This document shows, one piece after another, positions 1 to 8,484 of a DNA stretch of 64,000 nt. The translations under genes were made by a program, and so were the position numbers. Source of the stretch: Flavobacteriaceae bacterium. Its GTDB lineage: Bacteria > Bacteroidota > Bacteroidia > Flavobacteriales > Flavobacteriaceae. The notes beneath the pieces were generated by a model. It was not told the DNA's origin and did no database searches. It saw only the letters and a list, made by a program, of their open reading frames with translations. Numbering within the stretch: position 1 is the first letter of the stretch; every line of letters begins with the position of its first letter. The stretch spans positions 1 to 64,000 of the forward strand of contig JAURRA010000002.1 of the NCBI GenBank assembly GCA_030835825.1, written 5' to 3'.

Positions 1-26
1 CTAGCGCGTCTGGTATTAAACTAATT

Positions 27-99
27 GCGGGAGTAGCTCAGTTGGTAGAGCGTCAGCCTTCCAAGCTGAATGTCGCCGGTTCGAACCCGGTCTCCCGCT
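27..99 (+). tRNA. tRNA-Gly (anticodon TCC)
   Basis: The 73-nt sequence folds as a full cloverleaf. The acceptor strands GCGGGAG and CTCCCGC pair perfectly, the anticodon loop CTTCCAA gives anticodon TCC, and the T arm carries GGTTCGAACCC. The discriminator base is T and no CCA is encoded. It is first in a tRNA-Gly/tRNA-Thr/tuf/tRNA-Trp cluster typical of Bacteroidota and is probably co-transcribed with tuf. The 26 bases before it hold nothing I can identify. Confidence 0.97.
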
Positions 100-109
100 C
101 TCAATTTTT

Positions 110-181
110 GCCGGTGTAGCTCAGGGGTAGAGCGTTTCCTTGGTAAGGAAGAGGTCACGGGTTCAAATCCCGTCATTGGCT
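110..181 (+). tRNA. tRNA-Thr (anticodon GGT)
   Basis: A 72-nt cloverleaf with acceptor GCCGGTG against CATTGGC (two G-T pairs), anticodon loop TTGGTAA giving GGT, and T arm ACGGGTTCAAATCCCGT. No 3' CCA is encoded, so it must be added after transcription. It lies 10 nt after tRNA-Gly and 68 nt before tuf. Confidence 0.97.
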
Positions 182-249
182 CATTTTTGAAAGTAATTTT
201 TTTTAACATTAATATTAATTTAGATAACACTAAGCTTAAATTTTAAATC

Positions 250-1437
250 ATGGCAAAGGCAACTTTTGATCGGTCTAAACCCCACTTAAACATTGGAACT
301 ATTGGACACGTCGATCACGGAAAAACAACACTTACTGCAGCTATCACATCTGTCTTAGCAAACGCAGGTTTGTCTGAAAAGCGAGATTTCGATACAATCG
401 ATAATGCGCCAGAAGAGAAAGAACGTGGTATTACTATCAATACGTCTCACGTAGAATACACAACAGTAAATCGTCATTACGCACACGTTGACTGTCCAGG
501 TCACGCGGATTACGTAAAAAACATGGTTACAGGTGCTGCTCAGATGGATGGCGCTATTTTGGTTGTAGCTGCAACAGATGGTCCTATGCCACAAACTCGT
601 GAGCACATCCTTCTTGGTCGTCAAGTTGGTATTCCACGTATGGTTGTCTTCTTGAATAAAGTAGATATGGTGGATGATGAAGAATTATTAGAATTGGTTG
701 AAATGGAAGTTCGCGATTTGTTGAACTTCTACGAATACGACGGTGATAACGGTCCTGTAATTTCTGGTTCCGCTCTTGGTGCTCTGAACGGAGAGCAAAA
801 ATGGGTTGATACAGTAATGGAATTGATGGAAGCAGTTGACACTTGGATTGAATTACCAAAAAGAGATGTTGATAAAGATTTCTTAATGCCAATCGAGGAT
901 GTATTTTCAATCACAGGTCGTGGAACAGTTGCAACAGGACGTATCGAAACAGGAGTAGCCAACACTGGTGATGCTGTAGATATAATCGGAATGGGCGCTG
1001 AAAAATTGTCTTCAACCATCACAGGAGTTGAGATGTTCCGCAAAATCTTGGATCGTGGTGAAGCAGGAGATAACGTTGGTATCCTTTTAAGAGGTATTGA
1101 AAAGACAGATATTCGAAGAGGTATGGTTATCGTTAAGCCTGGTTCAGTTAAGCCACATGCTAAGTTCAAGGCTGAGGTTTATATTTTGAAAAAAGAAGAA
1201 GGTGGTCGTCACACACCATTCCATAACAACTACCGTCCACAGTTCTATGTAAGAACTACAGATGTAACTGGAAATATTGCACTTCCAGCAGGAGTTGAAA
1301 TGGTTATGCCAGGTGACAACTTAACTATCCACGTTGATTTGATTCAGCCAATTGCTATGACAGTAGGTTTGCGTTTTGCGATTCGCGAAGGAGGACGTAC
1401 AGTAGGTGCTGGTCAAGTAACTGAGATTTTAGATTAA
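250..1437 (+). CDS. tuf: Elongation factor Tu
   Basis: EF-Tu is the GTPase that delivers aminoacyl-tRNA to the ribosome A site in the cytoplasm. The 395-residue product has normal family length. The P-loop GHVDHGKT is at residues 19-26, the switch I element RGITIN at about 59-64, DCPGH at 81-85 and NKVD at 136-139, followed by the two beta-barrel domains ([12 protein letters not shown] near 225 begins domain 2). It sits between tRNA-Thr and tRNA-Trp, an arrangement that couples EF-Tu to tRNA production. No separate promoter is obvious in the 68-nt gap before it, so read-through from the tRNAs is likely. Nothing in the protein is unusual. Confidence 0.99.
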   Translation: MAKATFDRSKPHLNIGTIGHVDHGKTTLTAAITSVLANAGLSEKRDFDTIDNAPEEKERGITINTSHVEYTTVNRHYAHVDCPGHADYVKNMVTGAAQMDGAILVVAATDGPMPQTREHILLGRQVGIPRMVVFLNKVDMVDDEELLELVEMEVRDLLNFYEYDGDNGPVISGSALGALNGEQKWVDTVMELMEAVDTWIELPKRDVDKDFLMPIEDVFSITGRGTVATGRIETGVANTGDAVDIIGMGAEKLSSTITGVEMFRKILDRGEAGDNVGILLRGIEKTDIRRGMVIVKPGSVKPHAKFKAEVYILKKEEGGRHTPFHNNYRPQFYVRTTDVTGNIALPAGVEMVMPGDNLTIHVDLIQPIAMTVGLRFAIREGGRTVGAGQVTEILD

Positions 1438-1453
1438 GCAATTTCTTAAATGC

Positions 1454-1490
1454 AGCCAAAAGGTATCTCGTTTTTCGGGATACCTTGGCT
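1454..1490 (+). terminator. Strong hairpin between tuf and tRNA-Trp
   Basis: An 11-bp stem (1460-1470 with 1476-1486, one G-T pair) closes a TTTTT loop. It is extended by AGCC/GGCT across a two-base AA bulge. It lies 16 nt after the tuf stop and 7 nt before tRNA-Trp. There is no T tract after the stem, so it may be a processing or stability structure that separates the tuf mRNA from the tRNA rather than a classic intrinsic terminator. Confidence 0.6.
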
Positions 1491-1497
1491 TGTGTTT

Positions 1498-1570
1498 ACG
1501 GGTTTAGCTCAGTTGGTAGAGCACTGGTCTCCAAAACCAGGTGTCGGGAGTTCGAGTCTCTCAACCCGTG
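1498..1570 (+). tRNA. tRNA-Trp (anticodon CCA)
   Basis: A 73-nt cloverleaf with acceptor strands ACGGGTT/AACCCGT perfectly paired, anticodon loop CTCCAAA giving CCA, and discriminator G. No 3' CCA is encoded. It lies between tuf and secE, as in most Bacteroidota. Confidence 0.97.
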
Positions 1571-1623
1571 CAAAGCAATGGAGACAGAACACCAACAATG
1601 GTGATAATTTTAGTAGATTTACA

Positions 1624-1809
1624 ATGATTGAATATATAAAAGCATCATTTGAAGAACTTAAATCCAACGTTAGCTGGCCAAGCCGGGATAACGCTTGGAA
1701 TTTGACGGTTTTGGTGGCAACCTTCTCTGTGGTTTTTGCATTGATTATTTGGGCTGTGGATACAGCTTTTAACGGGGTGATATCATCTTATTTTGCATTT
1801 TTAAAATAA
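1624..1809 (+). CDS. secE: Preprotein translocase subunit SecE
   Basis: A 61-residue inner-membrane protein that, with SecY and SecG, forms the protein-conducting channel. It has an amphipathic N-terminal helix, the conserved motif WPSRDNAWN at about residues 18-26 and one transmembrane helix (TVLVATFSVVFALIIW). The ATG at 1624 is chosen because family members begin about 20 residues before the WPSR motif. An upstream in-frame ATG at 1450 would read through tRNA-Trp and is rejected. The gene is followed after 9 nt by nusG, the usual secE-nusG pair. Confidence 0.95.
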   Translation: MIEYIKASFEELKSNVSWPSRDNAWNLTVLVATFSVVFALIIWAVDTAFNGVISSYFAFLK

Positions 1810-1818
1810 CAAATTAGG

Positions 1819-2373
1819 ATGGCTACAGTAGTTGATAAAAAATGGTATGTTGTTCGTGCAGTAAGTGGACAAGAAAATAAGATTAAAGCTTATATCGAGT
1901 CTGAGATTTCACGGATGGGTTTACAAGATTATGTTGAACAAATTTTAGTCCCAACAGAAAAGGTAATTCAAATTCGTAAGGGTAAGAAGGTTCAAAAGGA
2001 TAAGGTATATTTCCCTGGTTATATAATGATTCAGGCAAATTTAAGTGGTGAAATACCTCACATCATTAAGTCTGTTACCAATGTGATTGGTTTCCTTGGT
2101 GAGACAAAGGGGGGCGAGCCTGTACCATTGAGAGCATCCGAAGTGAACAGAATGCTTGGTAAGGTTGATGAGTTAGCGATAAAAGATGATCCTAATTTGG
2201 TTATCCCATTCGTTACTGGTGAAACCGTTAAAGTAATCGATGGTCCATTCAATGGTTTTGATGGTACAATCGAAAATATAAATGAAGATAAGAGAAAACT
2301 TGAAGTGATGGTTAAAATCTTTGGTCGTAAAACACCACTAGAGCTTAGCTTCATGCAAGTTGAAAAAATATAA
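1819..2373 (+). CDS. nusG: Transcription termination/antitermination protein NusG
   Basis: NusG binds RNA polymerase and links it to the leading ribosome or Rho. The 184-residue protein has the N-terminal NGN domain beginning KKWYVVRAVSGQENKI and containing VYFPGYIMI near residue 67. The C-terminal KOW domain has the motif VIDGPFNGFDGTIENIN at about residues 142-158. It starts 9 nt after secE and is followed by a 63-nt gap and rplK. Length and domain order are standard. Confidence 0.98.
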   Translation: MATVVDKKWYVVRAVSGQENKIKAYIESEISRMGLQDYVEQILVPTEKVIQIRKGKKVQKDKVYFPGYIMIQANLSGEIPHIIKSVTNVIGFLGETKGGEPVPLRASEVNRMLGKVDELAIKDDPNLVIPFVTGETVKVIDGPFNGFDGTIENINEDKRKLEVMVKIFGRKTPLELSFMQVEKI

Positions 2374-2436
2374 TTGTTACACCTAACCGATTTGTTGTCA
2401 AGCTTCCAACTGATGACCGATCACAATTGTATGTAA

Positions 2437-2877
2437 ATGGCAAAAGAGCTAAGCAAATTAGTCAAGTTACAAGTAAGAGGTGGCGCAGCCAATCCCTCAC
2501 CACCGGTAGGACCTGCATTGGGTGCCGCTGGTGTGAACATCATGGAGTTCTGTAAGCAATTTAACGCAAGAACTCAAGACAAGCAAGGCAAAATTGTGCC
2601 TGTGGTTATTTCAGTGTATAAAGACAAATCTTTTGAATTTGTAATCAAAACAGCACCTGCTGCTGTCCAGATTTTAGAAGCATCTAAGGTGAAAAAGGGT
2701 TCAGGTGAGCCTAATCGAGCCAAAGTTGCTAAAATCACATGGGATCAGGTACGTGCTATTGCAGAGGATAAAATGCAAGATTTAAATGCATTTACCGTCG
2801 ATTCAGCCATGAAAATGGTGGCAGGAACGGCCCGCTCAATGGGGATTACAGTCAAAGGAGGAGCAGAACCTAAATAA
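2437..2877 (+). CDS. rplK: 50S ribosomal protein L11
   Basis: L11 forms part of the GTPase-associated centre of the large subunit. The 146-residue product has the classic N-terminal signature [17 protein letters not shown] (about residues 13-29) and the C-terminal rRNA-binding region ending in SMGITVKGG. It is followed after 6 nt by rplA, so the two are surely co-transcribed. Confidence 0.99.
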   Translation: MAKELSKLVKLQVRGGAANPSPPVGPALGAAGVNIMEFCKQFNARTQDKQGKIVPVVISVYKDKSFEFVIKTAPAAVQILEASKVKKGSGEPNRAKVAKITWDQVRAIAEDKMQDLNAFTVDSAMKMVAGTARSMGITVKGGAEPK

Positions 2878-2883
2878 ATTCTA

Positions 2884-3573
2884 ATGGCAAAATTGACAAA
2901 AAAGCAAAAAGAAGTAGTGAGCAAGTTCGATAAGAACATCTCCTATAGTTTAGCAGACGCATCCAAACTTATGAAAGACATATCTTTCACCAAGTTTGAC
3001 GCCTCCGTAGATTTGGCGATTCGCCTTGGTGTAGATCCTCGTAAAGCCAATCAAATGGTACGCGGTGTTGTTACGCTTCCCCACGGAACTGGAAAGGACG
3101 TAAAAGTTCTCGCTCTAGTTACCCCAGATAAGGAAGCCGAAGTAACGGCTGCAGGTGCCGACTATGTTGGTCTTGACGAATATCTTGAAAAAATCAAGTC
3201 GGGTTGGACAGATGTCGACGTCATTGTGACCATGCCAAGTGTTATGGGTAAATTGGGACCATTAGGCCGGGTTTTAGGACCAAGAGGTTTGATGCCTAAT
3301 CCAAAGACAGGTACGGTAACCATGGACGTGGGTAAAGCTGTGGCTGACGTGAAAGCTGGTAAAATTGACTTTAAAGTCGATAAAACTGGTATCGTTCACG
3401 CCTCCATTGCTAAAGTATCCTTTGAACCAAAGATGATAGAAGAGAACGCCAAGGAGTTAATTTCAACTCTGGTAAAGATGAAGCCGTCTACAGCTAAAGG
3501 CACTTATGTGAAAAGCATTTTTATGTCAAGCACAATGAGCCCAGGTGTAGCCGTTGATTCAAAATCGTTCTAA
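2884..3573 (+). CDS. rplA: 50S ribosomal protein L1
   Basis: L1 forms the stalk that helps E-site tRNA leave the ribosome and is often a translational repressor of its own operon. The 229-residue protein carries the family motif [20 protein letters not shown] near residues 121-140. It sits 6 nt after rplK and 18 nt before rplJ. I could not recognise an L1-binding mimic in the leader before rplK. Confidence 0.99.
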   Translation: MAKLTKKQKEVVSKFDKNISYSLADASKLMKDISFTKFDASVDLAIRLGVDPRKANQMVRGVVTLPHGTGKDVKVLALVTPDKEAEVTAAGADYVGLDEYLEKIKSGWTDVDVIVTMPSVMGKLGPLGRVLGPRGLMPNPKTGTVTMDVGKAVADVKAGKIDFKVDKTGIVHASIAKVSFEPKMIEENAKELISTLVKMKPSTAKGTYVKSIFMSSTMSPGVAVDSKSF

Positions 3574-3591
3574 GCAGTTTAAATATTTACG

Positions 3592-4113
3592 ATGACAAGA
3601 GAAGAAAAATCTAAAGTAATTGAAACGTTGACTGCCGAACTATCGGAATGTCCAAATATCTATTTGGCGGACATTTCTGGTTTAAATGCTGCAACTACTA
3701 CCGCCCTTCGCAGAGCGTGTTTTAAGGCTAATATCAAATTGGCTGTAGTTAAAAACACCCTGCTTGAAAAGGCGATGGAAGCTTCGGATAAGGATTTTGG
3801 TGGATTGCCCTCTACCTTGAAAGGCAATACATCGATCATGTATTCTGAAACTGGTAATGGTCCTGCAAAGGTGATTAAGGCGTTTAGAAAAAATAACGAA
3901 CGTCCACTTTTGAAGGGTGCCTTTATAGAAGAAGCAGTATATGTCGGCGACGAACTGTTGGATTCACTAGTAAGTATCAAGTCGAAAGACGAGTTACTCG
4001 GTGAAATCATTACACTGTTGCAATCACCAGCTAAAAATGTTGTTTCGGCGCTTCAGTCGAGTGGCGGCAAATTAGCAGGAATTGTAAAAACCCTTTCTGA
4101 AAGAGAGGCATAA
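3592..4113 (+). CDS. rplJ: 50S ribosomal protein L10
   Basis: L10 anchors the L7/L12 dimers to the ribosome. The 173-residue protein has the N-terminal rRNA-binding domain (with [10 protein letters not shown] near residues 51-60) and the C-terminal helix that binds L12. It is separated by 18 nt from rplA and 40 nt from rplL. Confidence 0.98.
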   Translation: MTREEKSKVIETLTAELSECPNIYLADISGLNAATTTALRRACFKANIKLAVVKNTLLEKAMEASDKDFGGLPSTLKGNTSIMYSETGNGPAKVIKAFRKNNERPLLKGAFIEEAVYVGDELLDSLVSIKSKDELLGEIITLLQSPAKNVVSALQSSGGKLAGIVKTLSEREA

Positions 4114-4153
4114 TTTTAATAACAAAACAAATATTATTTTAAAACATAAAACA

Positions 4154-4531
4154 ATGGCAGATTTAAAAGATTTTGCAGAACAATTAGTTAACCTTACAGT
4201 AAAAGAAGTTAATGAGTTAGCTACAATTTTGAAAGATGAATACGGTATCGAACCTGCGGCTGCAGCTGTTGCAGTTGCTGCTGGCGGATCTGGTGGTGGC
4301 GAAGCTGCTGCTGAAGAGAAGTCTGAATTCGACGTTGTATTGAAAGCCGCTGGTGCTTCAAAATTGGCAGTCGTTAAATTGGTGAAAGAACTTACTGGTC
4401 TTGGCTTGAAAGAAGCTAAAGAATTAGTAGATAACGCACCAAGCGCAATCAAAGAAGGCGTTTCTAAAGATGAGGCTGAAGGGCTTAAGACTTCTCTAGA
4501 AGAAGCTGGCGCTGAAGTTGAATTGAAGTAA
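4154..4531 (+). CDS. rplL: 50S ribosomal protein L7/L12
   Basis: The stalk protein recruits translation factors to the ribosome. It is 125 residues long. An N-terminal dimerisation domain is followed by an Ala/Gly-rich hinge ([20 protein letters not shown]) and a C-terminal domain containing [20 protein letters not shown]. It is the last gene before two tandem terminators that separate it from rpoB. Confidence 0.99.
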   Translation: MADLKDFAEQLVNLTVKEVNELATILKDEYGIEPAAAAVAVAAGGSGGGEAAAEEKSEFDVVLKAAGASKLAVVKLVKELTGLGLKEAKELVDNAPSAIKEGVSKDEAEGLKTSLEEAGAEVELK

Positions 4532-4550
4532 TTCAATTCCTTAACACATT

Positions 4551-4586
4551 GGTTTAGGCCTGGATCGTCCAGGCCTAAGCCTTTTT
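4551..4586 (+). terminator. Intrinsic terminator 1, rplL-rpoB gap
   Basis: A 14-bp stem (4551-4564 with 4568-4581, one G-T pair) closes a 3-nt TCG loop and is followed at once by TTTTT (4582-4586). It begins 19 nt after the rplL stop. It should end or attenuate transcription of the ribosomal protein genes before rpoB. Confidence 0.88.
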
Positions 4587-4614
4587 GTGTATGAAATAAC
4601 TTCATACACTTTTT
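4587..4614 (+). terminator. Intrinsic terminator 2, rplL-rpoB gap
   Basis: A perfect 9-bp stem GTGTATGAA/TTCATACAC with a 5-nt ATAAC loop is followed by TTTTT (4610-4614). It starts on the base after the T tract of the first terminator, so two terminators stand back to back. It is weaker in GC than the first. Confidence 0.72.
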
Positions 4615-4628
4615 CTATAAGTGAAAAT

Positions 4629-4636
4629 TAAATTTT
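4629..4636 (+). promoter_or_regulatory. Possible -7 element for rpoB
   Basis: TAAATTTT matches the Bacteroidota -7 consensus TANNTTTG at 7 of 8 defined or free positions and lies 9 nt before the rpoB ATG, after both terminators. No convincing TTTG -33 box is seen at the right distance. It is proposed only because rpoB needs transcription beyond the terminators. Confidence 0.25.
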
Positions 4637-4645
4637 CGTCCGTCG

Positions 4646-7600
4646 ATGCAAGCACAACAAACAGAAAGAATCAACTTTTCCTCAATCGTCAATAAAACTG
4701 CTTATCCGGACTTTCTGGATATTCAAATCAAGTCTTTTCAAGACTTTTTTCAATTGGAGACCAAATCCGATGAACGTGCCCACGAAGGCTTATTTAATAC
4801 CTTCATGGAGAACTTTCCTATTTCTGATACGCGCAACCAGTTCGTGTTGGAATTCTTGGATTATTTTATCGACCCACCGAGATACTCCATTGAGGAGTGT
4901 ATAGAGCGCGGGTTAACCTATAGCGTGCCCCTCAAGGCGCGATTAAAACTTTTTTGTACGGATGCCGAACACGAAGATTTTGAAACTATCGTTCAAGATG
5001 TTTATTTAGGTACTATTCCATACATGACTCCTAGTGGTACTTTTGTTATTAATGGTGCAGAACGCGTTGTGGTTTCTCAATTACACCGTTCACCTGGGGT
5101 GTTCTTTGGACAGTCATTTCACGCCAATGGAACAAAATTGTACTCGGCAAGAATTATTCCTTTTAAAGGTTCTTGGATTGAGTTTGCAACGGATATTAAT
5201 TCGGTGATGTATGCCTACATTGATCGTAAGAAAAAATTACCAGTAACAACTTTATTCAGAGCCATTGGTTTTGAGAGAGATAAGGATATTTTAGAAATAT
5301 TTGACCTGGCTGAAGAAATCAAAGTTTCCAAAGCCGGCTTGAAAAAAGTGCTTGGTCGCCAATTGGCCGCAAGAGTTCTTAATACTTGGCATGAAGACTT
5401 TGTTGATGAAGATACGGGTGAAGTAGTATCGATTGAAAGAAATAGTATAGTTTTAGATCGCGATACAATTCTTGAGAAGGAAAATATTGAAGAAATATTA
5501 GAAGCTGATGTTAAGACCATCCTGCTTCATAAGGAAGAATCGCTTTCTGCTGACTACGCCATCATTCACAATACCCTTCATAAAGATCCAACCAATTCGG
5601 AAAAGGAAGCTGTTGAACACATTTACCGTCAGTTGCGTAACGCCGAACCGCCAGATGAGGAGACAGCCCGTGGTATCATTGATAAATTATTCTTTAGCGA
5701 CCAACGATATAACCTGGGAGAGGTTGGCCGATATAGAATGAATAAAAAATTGGGACTAGATATCGGCATGGACAAGCAGGTCTTGACTAAGGAAGATATT
5801 ATTACCATCGTGAAATATCTGATAGAGCTAATTAACTCTAAGGCCGAAATCGATGATATCGATCACTTGTCTAATAGACGCGTTCGAACGGTTGGTGAGC
5901 AATTATCTCAGCAATTTGGTGTCGGACTATCAAGAATGGCTCGTACTATCCGCGAGCGCATGAATGTTAGAGATAACGAAGTATTCACGCCAATTGATTT
6001 GATCAATGCAAAGACTTTGTCTTCTGTAATCAATTCATTTTTTGGTACCAACCAATTGTCTCAGTTCATGGATCAAACCAATCCATTAGCAGAATTGACT
6101 CACAAGCGCCGTCTGTCGGCCTTAGGTCCAGGCGGTTTGTCAAGAGAGCGTGCTGGATTCGAGGTTCGTGATGTTCATTATACACACTATGGCCGTTTGT
6201 GTCCAATCGAAACACCTGAAGGTCCAAATATTGGACTAATTTCATCATTGAGTGTTTTTGCAAAAGTCAACTCAATGGGCTTCATTGAAACCCCATACCG
6301 AAAGGTTGAGAATGGCATCATCGATATCGCTGGTGAACCAGTTTATCTTTCAGCAGAAGAGGAAGAAGACAAACTAATTACACAAGCCAATATCCCCGTT
6401 GATGATAAAGGCGCTATAATTGACGAAAAGGTAACAGCTCGTTTAGAAGCAGATTACCCAGTGGTTTCACCATCAGACATTCACTTCACTGATGTTGCAC
6501 CAAATCAAATTGCATCTATTTCAGCATCATTGATACCTTTCTTGGAACATGATGATGCAAACCGTGCATTGATGGGATCCAACATGATGCGTCAGGCTGT
6601 ACCTTTGTTACGTCCCGAAGCACCTATTGTAGGAACTGGTCTTGAGCGTCAAGTTGCTAAAGATTCTCGAGTTTTAATTAACGCGGAAGGCGCCGGGGTG
6701 ATCGAGTATGTCGATGCCGATAAAATTACAATCCGTTATGACCGCACTGAAGAGCAAAACCTGGTAAGTTTTGATTCTGATACCAAAACATATCCTCTGA
6801 TTAAGTTTAGAAAAACCAATCAAGGGACATCCATTAACTTGAAACCAATTGTCAAAAAAGGTGACCGTGTTGAGTTGGGTCAAGTACTTTGTGAGGGCTA
6901 CGCCACTCAAAAGGGAGAACTTGCCTTAGGTCGTAACATGAAAGTGGCTTTCATGCCATGGAAAGGTTACAATTTTGAGGACGCTATTGTAATCTCTGAG
7001 AAGGTTGTTCGTGATGATATTTTCACTTCTGTTCATATCGATGAATACTCCTTAGATGTTCGCGACACCAAACTTGGTAATGAGGAATTGACCAACGATA
7101 TCCCCAATGTTTCTGAAGAAGCAACCAAAGACTTGGATGAGAATGGGATGATTCGTATCGGTTCTGAAATCAAACCAGGAGATATTCTAATTGGTAAAAT
7201 CACTCCTAAAGGTGAAAGCGATCCTACTCCAGAGGAAAAATTATTACGCGCCATTTTTGGTGATAAGGCTGGTGACGTCAAAGACGCTTCACTTAAAGCT
7301 TCGCCATCATTAAATGGTGTTGTAATTGACAAGAAGCTGTTTGCTAGAGCTGTTAAAGACAAGCGCAAAAGAGCCCAGGATAAAGAGGATATTGCAGCCT
7401 TAGAAATAACTTATGACGCTAAATTTGACGAACTTAAAAGTGTTTTAGTAGAGAAGTTATTTGCCATAGTAGGTGGAAAAACTGCTCAAGGAGTGTACAA
7501 TGATTTGGGAGAGGAATTGTTTCCTAAAGGAAAGAAATTTACTCTTAAAATGTTGAACGCTGTGGACGATTATGCTCACTTAGTGGCTGGAAAGTGGACT

Positions 7601-8458
7601 ACTACTGACGAAACCAACCGTTTGATCGCCGATTTGATTCACAATTATAAAATCAAAGAAAACGATCTTCAAGGGGCTTTACGTCGCGAGAAGTTTACCA
7701 TAGCCGTTGGTGACGAATTGCCAGCAGGTATCATCAAATTGGCGAAGGTTTATATCGCTAAAAAACGAAAACTGAAAGTAGGCGATAAGATGGCAGGGCG
7801 TCACGGTAACAAAGGTATTGTTGCACGTATCGTCCGACCTGAAGATATGCCTTTCTTGGAAGATGGAACACCGGTTGATATAGTTCTCAACCCACTAGGG
7901 GTGCCTTCTCGAATGAATATTGGTCAGATTTATGAAACCGTATTAGGTTGGGCTGGACAGAATTTGGGGCGCACTTATGCTACTCCAATTTTTGATGGAG
8001 CTACTATTGATCAAATCAATGAAATCACTGACTCTGCCAATGTGCCGCGATATGGTCATACCTATTTGTATGATGGTGGAACGGGTGAAAGATTCGATCA
8101 ACCTGCAACAGTTGGTGTGATCTATATGCTGAAACTTGGCCATATGGTCGATGATAAGATGCATGCACGTTCCATTGGACCTTACTCGTTGATAACACAG
8201 CAACCACTTGGTGGTAAGGCCCAGTTTGGTGGTCAACGTTTCGGAGAGATGGAAGTTTGGGCACTTGAAGCTTACGGAGCTTCGAGCACACTCCGTGAAA
8301 TTTTGACGGTAAAGTCCGATGATGTCGTTGGTCGGGCTAAAACTTACGAAGCGATTGTTAAAGGCGAAGCCATGCCAGAACCTGGATTGCCAGAATCGTT
8401 TAACGTATTGATGCACGAATTGAAGGGCTTAAGCTTGGATATCAGATTAGAAGAATAA
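4646..8458 (+). CDS. rpoB: DNA-directed RNA polymerase subunit beta
   Basis: The 1270-residue beta subunit forms one half of the RNA polymerase active-site cleft and carries the rifampicin pocket. Visible hallmarks are [18 protein letters not shown] and [13 protein letters not shown] (rifampicin region, about residues 465-500). Others are [34 protein letters not shown], the [14 protein letters not shown] active-site region and the C-terminal [24 protein letters not shown]. The length is that expected for the phylum. It is followed after 26 nt by rpoC. Confidence 0.99.
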   Translation: MQAQQTERINFSSIVNKTAYPDFLDIQIKSFQDFFQLETKSDERAHEGLFNTFMENFPISDTRNQFVLEFLDYFIDPPRYSIEECIERGLTYSVPLKARLKLFCTDAEHEDFETIVQDVYLGTIPYMTPSGTFVINGAERVVVSQLHRSPGVFFGQSFHANGTKLYSARIIPFKGSWIEFATDINSVMYAYIDRKKKLPVTTLFRAIGFERDKDILEIFDLAEEIKVSKAGLKKVLGRQLAARVLNTWHEDFVDEDTGEVVSIERNSIVLDRDTILEKENIEEILEADVKTILLHKEESLSADYAIIHNTLHKDPTNSEKEAVEHIYRQLRNAEPPDEETARGIIDKLFFSDQRYNLGEVGRYRMNKKLGLDIGMDKQVLTKEDIITIVKYLIELINSKAEIDDIDHLSNRRVRTVGEQLSQQFGVGLSRMARTIRERMNVRDNEVFTPIDLINAKTLSSVINSFFGTNQLSQFMDQTNPLAELTHKRRLSALGPGGLSRERAGFEVRDVHYTHYGRLCPIETPEGPNIGLISSLSVFAKVNSMGFIETPYRKVENGIIDIAGEPVYLSAEEEEDKLITQANIPVDDKGAIIDEKVTARLEADYPVVSPSDIHFTDVAPNQIASISASLIPFLEHDDANRALMGSNMMRQAVPLLRPEAPIVGTGLERQVAKDSRVLINAEGAGVIEYVDADKITIRYDRTEEQNLVSFDSDTKTYPLIKFRKTNQGTSINLKPIVKKGDRVELGQVLCEGYATQKGELALGRNMKVAFMPWKGYNFEDAIVISEKVVRDDIFTSVHIDEYSLDVRDTKLGNEELTNDIPNVSEEATKDLDENGMIRIGSEIKPGDILIGKITPKGESDPTPEEKLLRAIFGDKAGDVKDASLKASPSLNGVVIDKKLFARAVKDKRKRAQDKEDIAALEITYDAKFDELKSVLVEKLFAIVGGKTAQGVYNDLGEELFPKGKKFTLKMLNAVDDYAHLVAGKWTTTDETNRLIADLIHNYKIKENDLQGALRREKFTIAVGDELPAGIIKLAKVYIAKKRKLKVGDKMAGRHGNKGIVARIVRPEDMPFLEDGTPVDIVLNPLGVPSRMNIGQIYETVLGWAGQNLGRTYATPIFDGATIDQINEITDSANVPRYGHTYLYDGGTGERFDQPATVGVIYMLKLGHMVDDKMHARSIGPYSLITQQPLGGKAQFGGQRFGEMEVWALEAYGASSTLREILTVKSDDVVGRAKTYEAIVKGEAMPEPGLPESFNVLMHELKGLSLDIRLEE

Positions 8459-8484
8459 TAACACAACAGTTTTATATATAACTC

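Noticed and set aside
21-230. A 69-codon open frame opposite tRNA-Gly and tRNA-Thr
   Set aside because: It is the antisense of two tRNA genes; the repeated VTSS and RVRTGDIQL-like peptides are the known artefact of translating tRNA genes.
729-1169. A 146-codon open frame on the minus strand inside tuf
   Set aside because: Antisense shadow of a highly conserved gene; composition follows from tuf codon use.
27-1570. tRNA genes as integration sites for a mobile element
   Set aside because: No integrase, no direct repeat of a tRNA 3' end and no foreign-looking genes follow.
1450-1623. Extended N-terminus for secE starting at ATG 1450
   Set aside because: It would translate through tRNA-Trp and the hairpin; the SecE family starts at ATG 1624.
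4072-4605. A 177-codon open frame on the minus strand opposite rplJ/rplL
   Set aside because: It is low-complexity Ala/Ser sequence antisense to the Ala-rich L7/L12 and runs through the rplL terminator; no start context or homology.
7943-8416. A 157-codon open frame on the minus strand inside rpoB
   Set aside because: Antisense to the conserved C-terminal part of RpoB with no recognisable domain.
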